From DATJSN01 sp035504095 (lineage in GTDB: Bacteria > Planctomycetota > Phycisphaerae > WQYP01), in contig DATJSN010000002.1 of the NCBI GenBank assembly GCA_035504095.1, forward strand, positions 1 through 35,079: 35,079 nt of DNA, in the 5' to 3' direction. Position numbers and translations under genes: made by a program. Positions 15,217-28,361 of this stretch are shown here, in pieces (the first letter of the stretch is position 1; the number at the start of each line of letters is the position of its first letter). Under the pieces are notes generated by a model that made no database searches, was not told the DNA's origin, and saw nothing but the letters and a program-made list of their open reading frames with translations.

Positions 15217-16047
15217 ATGAAAATTTATCAAATGCCCGATGCTGTCCGTACCCAAAGCCTGAATACCGCCGAATTGCGCGAAGCCTTTCTGGTCCAGTCA
15301 TTATTTAATCCGGGGGCGATATCGCTGGTCTACTCCGACGCCGATCGGGCGGTGATCGGTTTTGCGGTTCCCAAAGAAGAGCCGCTGCATCTCGGGACCT
15401 ATGATGAACTTCGTTCGGAATATTTCGCCGAGCGGCGCGAACTGGGTGTTTTGAACATCGGCAGTCCGGGGAAGGTGAAAGTCGACGGCAAGGATTTTGT
15501 GATCGACAGCATGGATTGCCTGTATGTGGGCAAGGGGGCTCGCGAAGTGATTTTCAGTTCGCGCGATGCGCAAAAACCGGCGGAGTTTTATTTGCTCAGT
15601 TACCCGGCGCACGCGATCTTTCCGACGGCGGTGGCCAGAAAAAACCAGGCGACGGCCTCGCCGATCGGCCTGGATATGACGGCCAACAAACGAGTAATAT
15701 ATAAATATATTCATCAATATGGTATCAAGAGCTGCCAGTTGGTGATGGGCTTCACGCAGCTCGAACCGGGGAGCGTCTGGAATACCATGCCGCCGCACAC
15801 CCATCTGAGGCGCACCGAGGTGTACATGTATTTCAACATGGATTCCACGTCGCGGGTATTTCATTTCATGGGCGAACCGACGGAGAGCCGCCACCTGCTG
15901 GTTGCCAATCGTGAAGTGGTGATTTCGCCAAGCTGGTCGATTCACGCCGGCGCCGGCACACAGGCCTATTGTTTTTGCTGGGGTATGGGCGGCGAGAACC
16001 AGACCTTCGACGACATGGACCGCCTGGCCATAGGGGATCTGAAATAA
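15217..16047 (+). CDS. kduI: 5-dehydro-4-deoxy-D-glucuronate isomerase
   Basis: A 276-residue KduI, full length. It converts 5-keto-4-deoxyuronate, from pectin or glycosaminoglycan breakdown, to 2,5-diketo-3-deoxygluconate in the cytoplasm. The zinc ligands fit the E. coli enzyme with a constant offset of two: His194 and His196 (PPHTH), Glu201 and His243 (SIHAG). The pairing with an arginine decarboxylase homologue is odd, and no other uronate-degradation gene is in the window. Expression is probably coupled to the upstream gene by the 7-base gap. Confidence 0.95.
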   Translation: MKIYQMPDAVRTQSLNTAELREAFLVQSLFNPGAISLVYSDADRAVIGFAVPKEEPLHLGTYDELRSEYFAERRELGVLNIGSPGKVKVDGKDFVIDSMDCLYVGKGAREVIFSSRDAQKPAEFYLLSYPAHAIFPTAVARKNQATASPIGLDMTANKRVIYKYIHQYGIKSCQLVMGFTQLEPGSVWNTMPPHTHLRRTEVYMYFNMDSTSRVFHFMGEPTESRHLLVANREVVISPSWSIHAGAGTQAYCFCWGMGGENQTFDDMDRLAIGDLK

Positions 16048-16264
16048 TTTTTTAAACGCCGAGGTCGAGCCTGTTCTCGGGACTGCCCCGAAGGGGCTGT
16101 ATATTTCAGCCCGGTGTTGTCCCGATTTATCGGGACTACGCCGGGACAGGGAACCCGAATGTCATCAACCCTGAAAGGGTTGTGTCAATCTTCATCGAAG
16201 CTCTTTGTCTGGGACCGAAATTCCCGGCGTCGCGGCCCTATCTTATTTTGTTAGAGTCTCTAAA
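16048..16264. repeat. Intergenic repeat fragments after kduI
   Basis: No gene seen. The stretch holds several short inverted repeats: GCCCCGAAGGGGC near 16084, TCCCGATTTATCGGGA near 16119, and AACCCTGAAAGGGTT near 16167. These are of the same type as those at 2291-2381 and look like decayed copies of a repeat element. Confidence 0.6.
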
Positions 16265-16297
16265 CAAAAAAGGGCCGCGGGTTCCAACCCGCGGCCC
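16265..16297 (-). terminator. Terminator of rplA-rplJ-rplL operon
   Basis: On the minus strand a 12-bp stem, GGGCCGCGGGTT paired with AACCCGCGGCCC (16272-16297) around a two-base centre, is followed at once by TTTTTTG. It lies 30 bases past the rplL stop. Confidence 0.92.
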
Positions 16298-16327
16298 GAT
16301 TGATTTGCAAATAGAACTGGGGCGAAC

Positions 16328-16726
16328 TTATTTGAGTTCGACCTGGGCGCCTTCCGCTTCGAGTTCTTTCTTGAGCTTCTCGGCTTCGGCTTTCTCGATG
16401 CCGGCTTTGACCACCTTGGGAGCGCCGACAACCAGGTCCTTGGCTTCCTTGAGGCCAAGATTGGTCGCGGCACGGACGATCTTGATGATCTGAATGGTCT
16501 TTTCGCCTGGCGCCTTGAGGACCACGTCAAAAGTGGTCTGTTCCTGGGCTGGCGCGGCAGCCGCGCCGGCTGCCGGGGCGCCGCCTGCGGCAACCATTAC
16601 GCCGCCCGCGGCGGCTTCAATGCCGTGCTTTTCCTTAAGATACTCGCTGAGCTGACGCGCCTGAAGCAGCGACAGGGCGACGATCTTGTCGCCGAGTTCC
16701 GTAATTTCTGCAGCAAATTCTGCCAT
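16328..16726 (-). CDS. rplL: 50S ribosomal protein L7/L12
   Basis: A 132-residue L7/L12: N-terminal dimer domain (about 1-35), an Ala/Gly/Pro-rich hinge (about 38-62) and the C-terminal factor-binding domain with EKTIQIIKIVR and GLKEAKDLVVGAPKVVK. It forms the stalk that recruits translation GTPases. The ATG at 16726, after AAAGG, is chosen; the longer in-frame reading to 16807 runs into unrelated sequence. It follows rplJ by about 110 bases. In most bacteria rpoB comes next on the same strand; here it does not. Confidence 0.97.
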   Translation of the reverse strand: MAEFAAEITELGDKIVALSLLQARQLSEYLKEKHGIEAAAGGVMVAAGGAPAAGAAAAPAQEQTTFDVVLKAPGEKTIQIIKIVRAATNLGLKEAKDLVVGAPKVVKAGIEKAEAEKLKKELEAEGAQVELK

Positions 16727-16835
16727 GGTATAAACCTTTCCTAAACTATTCGCGACTGCCAGCCAGGGCCACACGCCCCGTTTTAACTGTTCGAGACAGG
16801 CTCGCAATCAGCAAAATATTCTTACTGTTTTTTAG

Positions 16836-17375
16836 TTAAGCCGCCGCAGCCGGTGCTTCTTTTTCCCTTTTCTCTATAACCGCCTTGATAATGCCGGCGA
16901 TTTTGCGGCCCGGCCCGACAATCTGGCCGGCAAGATTGCGGCCCTGCGAAATAATCTGGCCGGAAATAATTGCGTGTAATTCCTTGCGGCTGGGCATCGT
17001 GGCCAGCGCTTCGGTGGCTTTTTTGTCCAGTAACTTGCCTTCAACGACGGAGGCTTTAATTTTGAGTTTTTCCAGATCCTTGGCCTGGGTGACAAGCTCC
17101 TTGACCAGATCGACGATCGACTCGCCGCCATAAACCAGGGCGTTAGTGCCGATGAGGATCTTCTCCGCGCCCTTAAGGCCGGCGGCGTCGAGGGCTTTGC
17201 GACCCTGGGCGTTGGGTATGACGGTCAAACGGGCGTTTTTCTTGCGCAGGGTGCCGCGAAGCTTGTTGGTATCGTTGGCGTTGATGCCGGCGTAATCGAT
17301 GATGACCACGCTCTCGGCGCCCTTCAAGCGCTTCTGCAATTCCGATGCGATCAGATTTTTTATGCGTTTACTCAT
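16836..17375 (-). CDS. rplJ: 50S ribosomal protein L10
   Basis: A 179-residue L10, with the rRNA-binding N-terminal domain (KNLIASELQKRLKGAESVVIIDYAGI region) and a C-terminal helix that carries the L7/L12 dimers (KAVIEKREKE). Together with L7/L12 it forms the stalk base. It follows rplA by 12 bases. In other bacteria L10 with L12 represses its own message by binding a leader; no such leader can be seen in this short gap. Confidence 0.97.
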   Translation of the reverse strand: MSKRIKNLIASELQKRLKGAESVVIIDYAGINANDTNKLRGTLRKKNARLTVIPNAQGRKALDAAGLKGAEKILIGTNALVYGGESIVDLVKELVTQAKDLEKLKIKASVVEGKLLDKKATEALATMPSRKELHAIISGQIISQGRNLAGQIVGPGRKIAGIIKAVIEKREKEAPAAAA

Positions 17376-17387
17376 AGCTGGAACCTC

Positions 17388-18113
17388 TTATGCATTTTCT
17401 TCTTCTTCAGAAAGTTCAGTGTCCAGGTGCGTAACATCAAGCTGCACGCCCGGGCTCATCGTACTGTGGATGGTTACCTTTTTAATGAAGGCGCCTTTAG
17501 CCGTGGGGGGCTTAAGCCGGCGAATGGCGTTCAGGAACGCATGAACATTAGCGGCCAGGTCGTGTTCAGAAAAGCTGACTTTGCCCACAACGACATGCAC
17601 ATTTCCGCCGGCGTCATTGCGAAACTCAACCTTGCCGGCGGTGTATTCGCGCACCGCGGTGGCGATGTCGGAGGTAACAGTTCCCGCCTTGGGGCTGGGC
17701 ATTTTGCCCTGTGGGCCGAGGACCTTACCGAGCTTGGTGATCTTGGGCATCATGTCCGGTGTGGCAATGGCGACGTCAAAATCGGTCCAGCCATCGCCGA
17801 CCTTTTTGACCAGCTCGTCGGCGCCGGCTTCCACAGCCCCGGCGGCTTTGGCGGCGTCAATATTGTTGCCCTGGACAAACGCGATGACTTTGCGCGTTTT
17901 TCCGATGCCTTTAGGCAGACTCAGAGAACCGCGTACGGTTTGATCAGCCTGCTTGGCATCGATGCCCAGGTGAATCACAAGGTTGACGGATTCGTCAAAC
18001 TTGGTGTTTTTGAATTTCTTAAGCACGGGAACGGCTTCTTCAACCGTGACCGCCTGTTTGGGTAGAAATTCCAGAGACGCCCTGTAGCGTTTGCTGCGTA
18101 ACTTAACCGCCAT
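17388..18113 (-). CDS. rplA: 50S ribosomal protein L1
   Basis: A 241-residue L1. It carries the conserved VNLVIHLGIDAKQADQTVRG start of the two-domain fold (in part) and the late MSPGVQLDV tail typical of the family. L1 forms the mobile stalk near the E site. Its usual upstream partner rplK is absent; instead a promoter lies about 140 bases upstream and the gene diverges from rpoB. Confidence 0.97.
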   Translation of the reverse strand: MAVKLRSKRYRASLEFLPKQAVTVEEAVPVLKKFKNTKFDESVNLVIHLGIDAKQADQTVRGSLSLPKGIGKTRKVIAFVQGNNIDAAKAAGAVEAGADELVKKVGDGWTDFDVAIATPDMMPKITKLGKVLGPQGKMPSPKAGTVTSDIATAVREYTAGKVEFRNDAGGNVHVVVGKVSFSEHDLAANVHAFLNAIRRLKPPTAKGAFIKKVTIHSTMSPGVQLDVTHLDTELSEEEENA

Positions 18114-18149
18114 CGAAATTCTCCATCAAGGCGGGCTATAATGATGTCG

Positions 18150-18167
18150 AAAAATGCCCGGAGGGCA
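18150..18167 (-). terminator. Attenuator-like hairpin in rplA leader
   Basis: On the minus strand TGCCC-TCC-GGGCA is followed by TTTTT, 37 bases upstream of the rplA start. The stem is only 5 bp, so termination would be partial at best. Confidence 0.35.
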
Positions 18168-18249
18168 GACTGACATGATTTTCGCCCGACTTTTAAGTCC
18201 AAAGCTCCCACTGTTACGGCCCGTGGTCCGGCCCCAAATCAGGACCAGC

Positions 18250-18278
18250 AAGATAGCGGGAAAGAAGCGGAATGTCAA
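18250..18278 (-). promoter_or_regulatory. Promoter of rplA-rplJ-rplL
   Basis: On the minus strand a perfect TTGACA (18278-18273), a 17-base spacer and TATCTT (18255-18250) form a strong sigma-70 promoter candidate. Confidence 0.75.
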
Positions 18279-18363
18279 CAAGGTAAGAGATTTTTGCTGT
18301 TTATATGACTCCCAAAGGCCGAAAATACGCTTTTGGAACAAAACTGTTCAGGTTGATCTACAT

Positions 18364-18391
18364 TTGCACGAAACAGGACTTGCATTATAAG
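18364..18391 (+). promoter_or_regulatory. Candidate promoter of rpoB-rpoC
   Basis: TTGCAC (18364-18369), a 16-base spacer and TATAAG (18386-18391) lie about 145 bases ahead of the rpoB start. A second weak TATAAG at about 18492 lacks a well-placed -35 box. Confidence 0.5.
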
Positions 18392-18536
18392 ACAAACTGA
18401 TGTAAATTAAGGGGCTATGGAATGCTCGGCCATTACTTGTGAATTCTTACCTTTCCCATTCCAAGACGTAATAGAAATTTTGACGGCGGCGGTATAAGAA
18501 AACCGACCGGACCAGGTTATGCAGTGAGGTGAATCT

Positions 18537-21500
18537 ATGCGTATAACGCAGGTGCGTAATTATTCGAAACGCGGTGATGCTCTTCCGATTCCCAATCTCA
18601 TAGAAGTACAGACCGCGGCATACAAACGATTCCATCAGGCGGATGTAGACCCTGAGAAGCGCAAACATGAAGGCATTGAGGCGCTGCTGCGGGAAGTGTT
18701 TCCCATCGAATCGTATGACGGTTCGATGAAACTCGAGTATCTCAGCTACGAACTGGGCAAGCCGCGCTACTCGCAGGACGAATGCCGGGCGCTGCGCCTG
18801 ACATACGGCATGCCGATGCGTGTGAAGGTCCGCCTGAGCCGCAAGGACAAGGCGGAGGTTGTGGAAGAGTCAATTTACCTCGGCGAAGTGCCGATCATGA
18901 CCGGCGGCGGGGAATTCATCATCAACGGTGCGGAGCGCGTAATCGTTTCGCAGTTGCACCGTTCGCCGGGTGTGGATTTTGTGATTGATACCCAGGAAGG
19001 GGACCGCCCGCTGCACGCGTGCCGCGTGATTCCGGAGCGCGGAAGCTGGATCGAAATCAACGTTACCAAGAAAGACGTGCTGGCGGTGCGAATCGATCAG
19101 TCGGGCAAAATTCCATCGACGACCTTTTTGCGGGCGATGGATGAAAAGTACGGAACCGACGAAGCCATCATCCGTACGTTTTATGAAACGCGCACGGTAA
19201 GCGTGGGGCAGCTCAAGGCGGATTATTACGCCGTCGGAGCTATTGTGGACACCCAGACCGGCGAAGAACTGGTCAAATCGGGCGCACAGATCGGCGACCG
19301 TGTGGCGAAAATTCAGTCCAGCAGCATTAAAAAGGTCGAGGTCATCGAAAAAGTCTCGGATCCGATCATCCTTAATACGCTTCAGGAAGATGAAGCCCAC
19401 AGCCACAAGGAAGCCCTGCGGAAAATTTACGGCCGCCTGCGTCCGGGCAACCCGCCGAATGACGATAAAGCCAAGACGCTTTTCGCGGAGAAATTTTTCG
19501 ACGCCAACCGCTATCGGCTGGGTCGCGTAGGCCGATTCCGCATTAACCGCAAGTTCGAACAGAACGTGCCCGAAGGCGTCATGACTCTGCGCCCCGAAGA
19601 TATTCTGGGCAGCATTAAGTACATCATTGAACTGCGCGGCGGCAAAGGCTACGTCGATGATATCGATCACCTTGGAAATCGCCGCCTCAGGACCATTGAC
19701 GAACTGGCGCAGGAAGAGCTGCGCAAGGGATTTTTGAAGCTTCGCCGCACGGTGCAGGAACGGCTTTCGCTCAAGGCGCCCGAGGAAATTACCAAGATTG
19801 TTGAACTGGTGAATTCCAAGAGCATCAGCAGCTCGATCGAATTTTTCTTCGGCCGCAGCGAGCTTTCGCAGGTGGTGGACCAGACCAATCCGCTTTCGCA
19901 GCTTACGCACGAACGGCGGCTTTCGGCGCTGGGGCCGGGCGGTCTGAACCGCAAACGCGCCGGCTTTGAAGTTCGTGACGTGCATATCTCGCACTATGGG
20001 CGTATTTGTCCGATTGAAACGCCTGAAGGTACGAACATCGGTTTAATCGCGTCACTCTCGATTTACGCGGGTATCGATGAATATGGCTTCCTGATTACGC
20101 CATACCGCGTGGTGGAAAACGGCAAGGTCAATGGCCAGGTCAAGTACCTCCGCGCCGACGAAGAAATGAAGGCCGTTTTGGCCCCGCCGGAAGTGGTCAA
20201 TGTGGAAAGCCATAAGGTTAAACAGGAACTGGTTCTGGCTCGTGTTAACGGCGACCTGCAGCAGGTGCGAGGCGCGGATGTCAATTACGTCGACATTTCG
20301 CCCAAGCAGGTGGTGGCGGTTTCCGCGGCGCTGATTCCGTTTTTAGAACACGATGACGCGAACCGTGCGCTGATGGGATCGAACATGCAACGCCAGGCGG
20401 TGCCTTTGCTGGTGACCGATCCGCCGGTGGTGGCGACCGGCCTGGAAAAGCAGGTTCCACCCAACAGCGGAATGGTGATTAAAGCGGAACGCGCCGGAGC
20501 CGTGACGTTTGTCGATGCTTTGCGCATCGTAATCGATAATTCGGATGAATATTTGCTGCGGAAAAACGCCGGCCTGAATGATAAAACCTGCCTGACGCAA
20601 AAACCCCTGGTAACCATGGGTCAGAAGGTCAAAAAAGGCCAGATTATCGCGGACGGACCGGCGTGCCGGAATGGCGAAATGGCGCTGGGCCGCAACGTAC
20701 TGGTCGCATTCATGACTTATGACGGCTACAACTTTGAAGACGCGATCGTGGTCAGCGAGCGGCTGATCAAAGACGATACGTTTACGTCGATCCACATCGA
20801 GGAATTCGACGTGGAAATCCGCGAAACCAAGCTGGGCCGCGAGGAATTCACCCGCGACATCCCCAATGTTAGCGAAAAAGCGCTGAAGAACCTGGATGAA
20901 GCCGGCGTCGTGCGCACCGGCACGCGCGTCGCACCCGGCGACATTCTGGTGGGCAAGGTTTCGCCCAAGAGCAAAACAGAGCTTTCTCCGGAAGAAAAAC
21001 TTTTGCACGCGATTTTCGGCCGCGCCGGCGAAGACGTGAAGAACGATTCGCTGGAAGTGCCGGCAGGCACCGAAGGCGTGGTGATCGGCGCCCAGCGCTT
21101 CAGCCGGCGCATGCACATGAGCGATGAACAGAAAAAATTGCTCGGCAAGGAAATGCGCAAATTCGAGAAGGAAATGGACGCGCGGATCGCGACGCTGTTC
21201 AGGAAGATGGCTGATGAAATCAATGAAGCCACCGGCCAGACGATGGTCGACCCGTCGACGCGGCAGAAGGTCGGAAAATCAGAAGAAGACGCGGTCATTC
21301 TGGATCAGGTAAGGGACTTTAACGTCAATTGGATCAAGGGTTCGGAAGATGTCCGCAAACACGGCGAACAGACTTATAACCGTTATCGCGCCAGTCTTGA
21401 CACCTTGAAGGAAGAAAAAGAACGCAGGCTCGAACATATGAAACGCGGCGATGAATTGCCGTCGGGCGTGCTGGAAATGGTGAAGGTTTACCTGGCGACC

Positions 21501-22283
21501 AAGCGGCAGTTGTCTGTTGGCGACAAGATGGCCGGCCGGCACGGAAACAAAGGCGTCATCGCCCGTATCGTTCCGGCGGAAGACATGCCGTTCCTTGAAG
21601 ATGGGACGCCTGTGGACATTGTACTCAATCCGCTGGGCGTGCCGTCGCGTATGAACGTCGGGCAGATTCTCGAGACGCACCTGGGGTGGGCGGCGTCGGT
21701 GCTGGGCTTCCAGGCGGTTACGCCGGTCTTTGACGGCGCGACCGAAGACGAAATCCACAAAGTTGTGGAAGAAGCCAATCAGCACGTGCGCAGCCGCCGG
21801 AAAGAACTGCTGGAAAAGAAACAGCCGCCGCCGCCGAACGAAATTTCGGTGGAAATGCCGCCGGCGCTGAAGATCACGCTGTTTGACGGCCGCACAGGCG
21901 AGCCGTTCGAACAGAAGGTAACGGTCGGCTACATGTATATGCTTAAACTCCACCACCTCGTGGACGACAAGATACACGCTCGTTCGACGGGGCCGTACAG
22001 CCTGATTACGCAGCAACCGCTGGGCGGCAAGGCGCGCACGGGCGGTCAGCGCTTTGGAGAAATGGAAGTCTGGGCCCTGGAAGCCTACGGCGCTGCGTAC
22101 GTATTGCAGGAATTGCTCACCGTTAAATCGGATGACGTTGAAGGACGCACGAAGATCTATGAAAGCATGGTCAAAGGCGTCAACACGCTTGAGGCGGGCA
22201 CGCCTGTTTCGTTCGACGTGTTGTGCAACGAAATCCGCGGCCTCGGCCTGAATATTACGCTGGAAAAGCGAAAAGGAATTTAA
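18537..22283 (+). CDS. rpoB: DNA-directed RNA polymerase subunit beta
   Basis: A 1248-residue beta subunit. It opens with a typical N-terminus (YSKRGDALPIPNLIEVQ), holds the rifampicin-site region (SELSQVVDQTNPLSQLTHER, then RRLSALGPGG) and ends with the KSDDVEGR ... FDVLCNEIRGLGL part that contacts beta'. The main rifampicin-contact positions are wild type: Asp448, His458 and Ser463 match E. coli 516, 526 and 531. GAGGTGA precedes the ATG at 18537. Unlike the usual order it is not preceded by rplL on the same strand; it is 92 bases ahead of rpoC. Confidence 0.98.
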   Translation: MRITQVRNYSKRGDALPIPNLIEVQTAAYKRFHQADVDPEKRKHEGIEALLREVFPIESYDGSMKLEYLSYELGKPRYSQDECRALRLTYGMPMRVKVRLSRKDKAEVVEESIYLGEVPIMTGGGEFIINGAERVIVSQLHRSPGVDFVIDTQEGDRPLHACRVIPERGSWIEINVTKKDVLAVRIDQSGKIPSTTFLRAMDEKYGTDEAIIRTFYETRTVSVGQLKADYYAVGAIVDTQTGEELVKSGAQIGDRVAKIQSSSIKKVEVIEKVSDPIILNTLQEDEAHSHKEALRKIYGRLRPGNPPNDDKAKTLFAEKFFDANRYRLGRVGRFRINRKFEQNVPEGVMTLRPEDILGSIKYIIELRGGKGYVDDIDHLGNRRLRTIDELAQEELRKGFLKLRRTVQERLSLKAPEEITKIVELVNSKSISSSIEFFFGRSELSQVVDQTNPLSQLTHERRLSALGPGGLNRKRAGFEVRDVHISHYGRICPIETPEGTNIGLIASLSIYAGIDEYGFLITPYRVVENGKVNGQVKYLRADEEMKAVLAPPEVVNVESHKVKQELVLARVNGDLQQVRGADVNYVDISPKQVVAVSAALIPFLEHDDANRALMGSNMQRQAVPLLVTDPPVVATGLEKQVPPNSGMVIKAERAGAVTFVDALRIVIDNSDEYLLRKNAGLNDKTCLTQKPLVTMGQKVKKGQIIADGPACRNGEMALGRNVLVAFMTYDGYNFEDAIVVSERLIKDDTFTSIHIEEFDVEIRETKLGREEFTRDIPNVSEKALKNLDEAGVVRTGTRVAPGDILVGKVSPKSKTELSPEEKLLHAIFGRAGEDVKNDSLEVPAGTEGVVIGAQRFSRRMHMSDEQKKLLGKEMRKFEKEMDARIATLFRKMADEINEATGQTMVDPSTRQKVGKSEEDAVILDQVRDFNVNWIKGSEDVRKHGEQTYNRYRASLDTLKEEKERRLEHMKRGDELPSGVLEMVKVYLATKRQLSVGDKMAGRHGNKGVIARIVPAEDMPFLEDGTPVDIVLNPLGVPSRMNVGQILETHLGWAASVLGFQAVTPVFDGATEDEIHKVVEEANQHVRSRRKELLEKKQPPPPNEISVEMPPALKITLFDGRTGEPFEQKVTVGYMYMLKLHHLVDDKIHARSTGPYSLITQQPLGGKARTGGQRFGEMEVWALEAYGAAYVLQELLTVKSDDVEGRTKIYESMVKGVNTLEAGTPVSFDVLCNEIRGLGLNITLEKRKGI

Positions 22284-22375
22284 AGTAAGTGCGACCGGCG
22301 GGTCCGACGATCTGCCGGAAAAATTTAAACATCACGGGCGCCGGATGGCCCCGAAACGTTTGGGAGTAAATACCC

Positions 22376-26719
<4,344 letters not shown>

Positions 26720-26747
26720 TTTAATATCTGTGAGGGATTATTAATAG

Positions 26748-26779
26748 GGCCGGGAACTTCAGGTTCCCGGCCTTTTTTA
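26748..26779 (+). terminator. Terminator of rpoB-rpoC operon
   Basis: A perfect 10-bp stem, GGCCGGGAAC (26748-26757) with GTTCCCGGCC (26763-26772), around a five-base loop, is followed by TTTTTTA. Confidence 0.95.
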
Positions 26780-26884
26780 TTTAGTTCGACTTTTACCAAA
26801 TATGCAGCAGGCACGGTCCCGGGCGCCGTCGGCTGTGGTAGCGCAGGCGTCCCGCCCGCAGCGATGGATGCGATGAAAGCAGCC

Positions 26885-26945
26885 GACGGTTTGCGAGATG
26901 CACACAATCCGGAGAGAAGTTAAAATTCTCTCTGAGTTCTCTGTG
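26885..26945 (+). pseudogene. Remnant of an oppC-type gene end plus its trailing repeat
   Basis: The 61 bases match 29271-29331, the end of the intact oppC-like gene and the repeat behind it, at 51 of 61 positions. In frame it still reads DGLRDAHNPERS and stops at 26921-26923, against DGLRDAVDPNRS in the intact gene. The body of the gene is gone; upstream are a rpoC terminator and a repeat with GCAGGCGTCCCGCCCGC. It now forms the leader of lysC. Confidence 0.65.
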
Positions 26946-26959
26946 ATCTCTGTGGCTAA
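26924..26959 (+). repeat. CTCTGTGGCTAA repeat copy before lysC
   Basis: A three-step copy ending 22 bases before the lysC start and forming most of its leader. Confidence 0.75.
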
Positions 26960-26980
26960 TGGATTGTGAAACAGGTTCTC

Positions 26981-28198
26981 ATGGGCATTATTGTGCAAAA
27001 ATTCGGCGGTTCGTCGGTGGCCACGGCGGAGAAAATCCATAAAGCCGCCGATAAAGTCATTGCCGCCAAACTCGCCGGTAATCAGGTTGCGGTTGTGGTT
27101 TCGGCGATGGGAGACGCCACGGATGAACTGATCGACCTGGCCAACCAGGTTTGTCCGAATCCCCCCAAACGCGAACTGGACCAGTTGCTGGCCACCGGAG
27201 AGCAGGTCACAATCGCCCTGATCGCGATGGCTATTGTTTCCAAGGGGCATGAAGCGATCAGCCTGACCGGCCAGCAGATCGGAATGGTGACCGATGCGGC
27301 GCATAACAAGGCGCGCATCCGGGACATCGACAAACGCCGGCTTCTCAAGGAACTCGACGCGGGAAAAATTGTGATCGTGGCCGGCTTTCAAGGCGTCACC
27401 GAAGCCGGCGACGTCACCACGCTTGGCCGCGGCGGCAGCAATGCTACACTGGTGGCGCTGGGCGCGGTGCTCGAAGCCAAGGTGTGCGAAAATTACACCG
27501 ACGTTGACGGCGTATTCACGGCCGATCCGCGGATCGTGCCCGACGCGCGAAAAATCGACCGCATCAGCTACGACGAAATGATGGAATTATCGAGCGTCGG
27601 AGCCGCGGTGCTGCAAACGCGGGCTGTGGAGTTCGCCAAAAAATTTAATGTGCCCATCCACGTGCGCAACAGCGCCAATGACCGGCCCGGCACATGGATT
27701 GTCGCGGAGAACGAAGCTATGGAACATATCGTTGTTTCCGGTTGTGCACTTAAAAAAGACCTCACGCGCGTGACTCTGAAAAACATACCGGACAGGCCGG
27801 GAATAGTGGCCAAAATTTTCACCGCAATCGCCGGCGAAAACATCGTCGTCGATGACATCATCCAGAACGTCATGGATGACAAAACCGCCAACGTCAGCTT
27901 TACCGTCGAGCACGGCGACGTGGCGGATTTAAAGCCTGCGGTTGAAAAAATACTCGCCGAACTCGGCGGTGCGGCGATGTATGAAACAGATCTTGCCAAG
28001 GTTTCGATCGTAGGCGTGGGCATGAAGCAGGCCACGGGTGTGGCGAGCACCATGTTCCGGGCGCTGGCCGAACATCATGTGAATATTCAGAACATTTCAA
28101 CGAGCGAAATACGCATCAGTTGCATTGTCAGCAAGCAGGACGCGGACAAGGCGCTACGCGCCGTGCACGCGGCGTTTAATCTGGGCAAAAAAGATTAG
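26981..28198 (+). CDS. lysC: Aspartate kinase
   Basis: A 405-residue aspartokinase, first step of the lysine, threonine and methionine pathway. The amino acid kinase domain (about 1-245) starts with VQKFGGSSVA and includes TTLGRGGSN and YTDVDGVFTADPR. Two ACT domains follow (about 260-335 and 345-405), the usual site of feedback inhibition by lysine or threonine. The Asp usual in GRGGSD is Asn154 here. The ATG at 26981 starts the first strand; a GTG at 26966 would add five residues. There is no strong ribosome binding site: the leader consists of an oppC remnant and the CTCTGTGGCT repeat. Confidence 0.96.
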   Translation: MGIIVQKFGGSSVATAEKIHKAADKVIAAKLAGNQVAVVVSAMGDATDELIDLANQVCPNPPKRELDQLLATGEQVTIALIAMAIVSKGHEAISLTGQQIGMVTDAAHNKARIRDIDKRRLLKELDAGKIVIVAGFQGVTEAGDVTTLGRGGSNATLVALGAVLEAKVCENYTDVDGVFTADPRIVPDARKIDRISYDEMMELSSVGAAVLQTRAVEFAKKFNVPIHVRNSANDRPGTWIVAENEAMEHIVVSGCALKKDLTRVTLKNIPDRPGIVAKIFTAIAGENIVVDDIIQNVMDDKTANVSFTVEHGDVADLKPAVEKILAELGGAAMYETDLAKVSIVGVGMKQATGVASTMFRALAEHHVNIQNISTSEIRISCIVSKQDADKALRAVHAAFNLGKKD

Positions 28199-28361
28199 AC
28201 TCTAAATAACCTGGCCACAGAGGCCACAGAGAACATCGAGACTGGCGGGGCTGAGTTTCTTTATAAAATCTCTGTGTTCTCTGTGAACTCTGTGGCTAAA
28301 ATCTTCGTGCCGTTGTGGTAAAAAAATCGCATTCTTCGCCTCTTTGCGGTAAAAAACACTC
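28199..28361. repeat. Intergenic stretch filled by repeats
   Basis: An inverted copy of the CTCTGTGGC repeat lies at 28214-28234 and a direct copy at 28266-28301; a third related stretch (GCCTCTTTGCGGTAAAAAA) runs to the next start codon. No promoter or gene was identified. Confidence 0.65.

Larger units (their letters stand above)
18114..18536. promoter_or_regulatory. Divergent control region between rplA and rpoB
   Basis: The 423-base gap carries a promoter for each direction and a possible attenuator hairpin; no gene was found. The long leaders on both sides (about 130 and 140 bases) leave room for autoregulation by L1 and for control of RNA polymerase synthesis. Confidence 0.7.

Noticed and set aside
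16328..16807. Longer start for rplL at 16807
   Set aside because: The extra 27 residues are unlike L7/L12, and AAAGG precedes the ATG at 16726.
18137..18142. TATAAT on the plus strand just outside rplA
   Set aside because: No -35 box at a suitable distance and no gene directly downstream; better promoter candidate at 18364-18391.
18870..19994. Long open frame antisense to rpoB (and similar ones antisense to rpoC at 23315-24835 and 24902-25669)
   Set aside because: Shadows created by codon bias of the polymerase genes; products are His/Arg/Phe-rich and match no fold.
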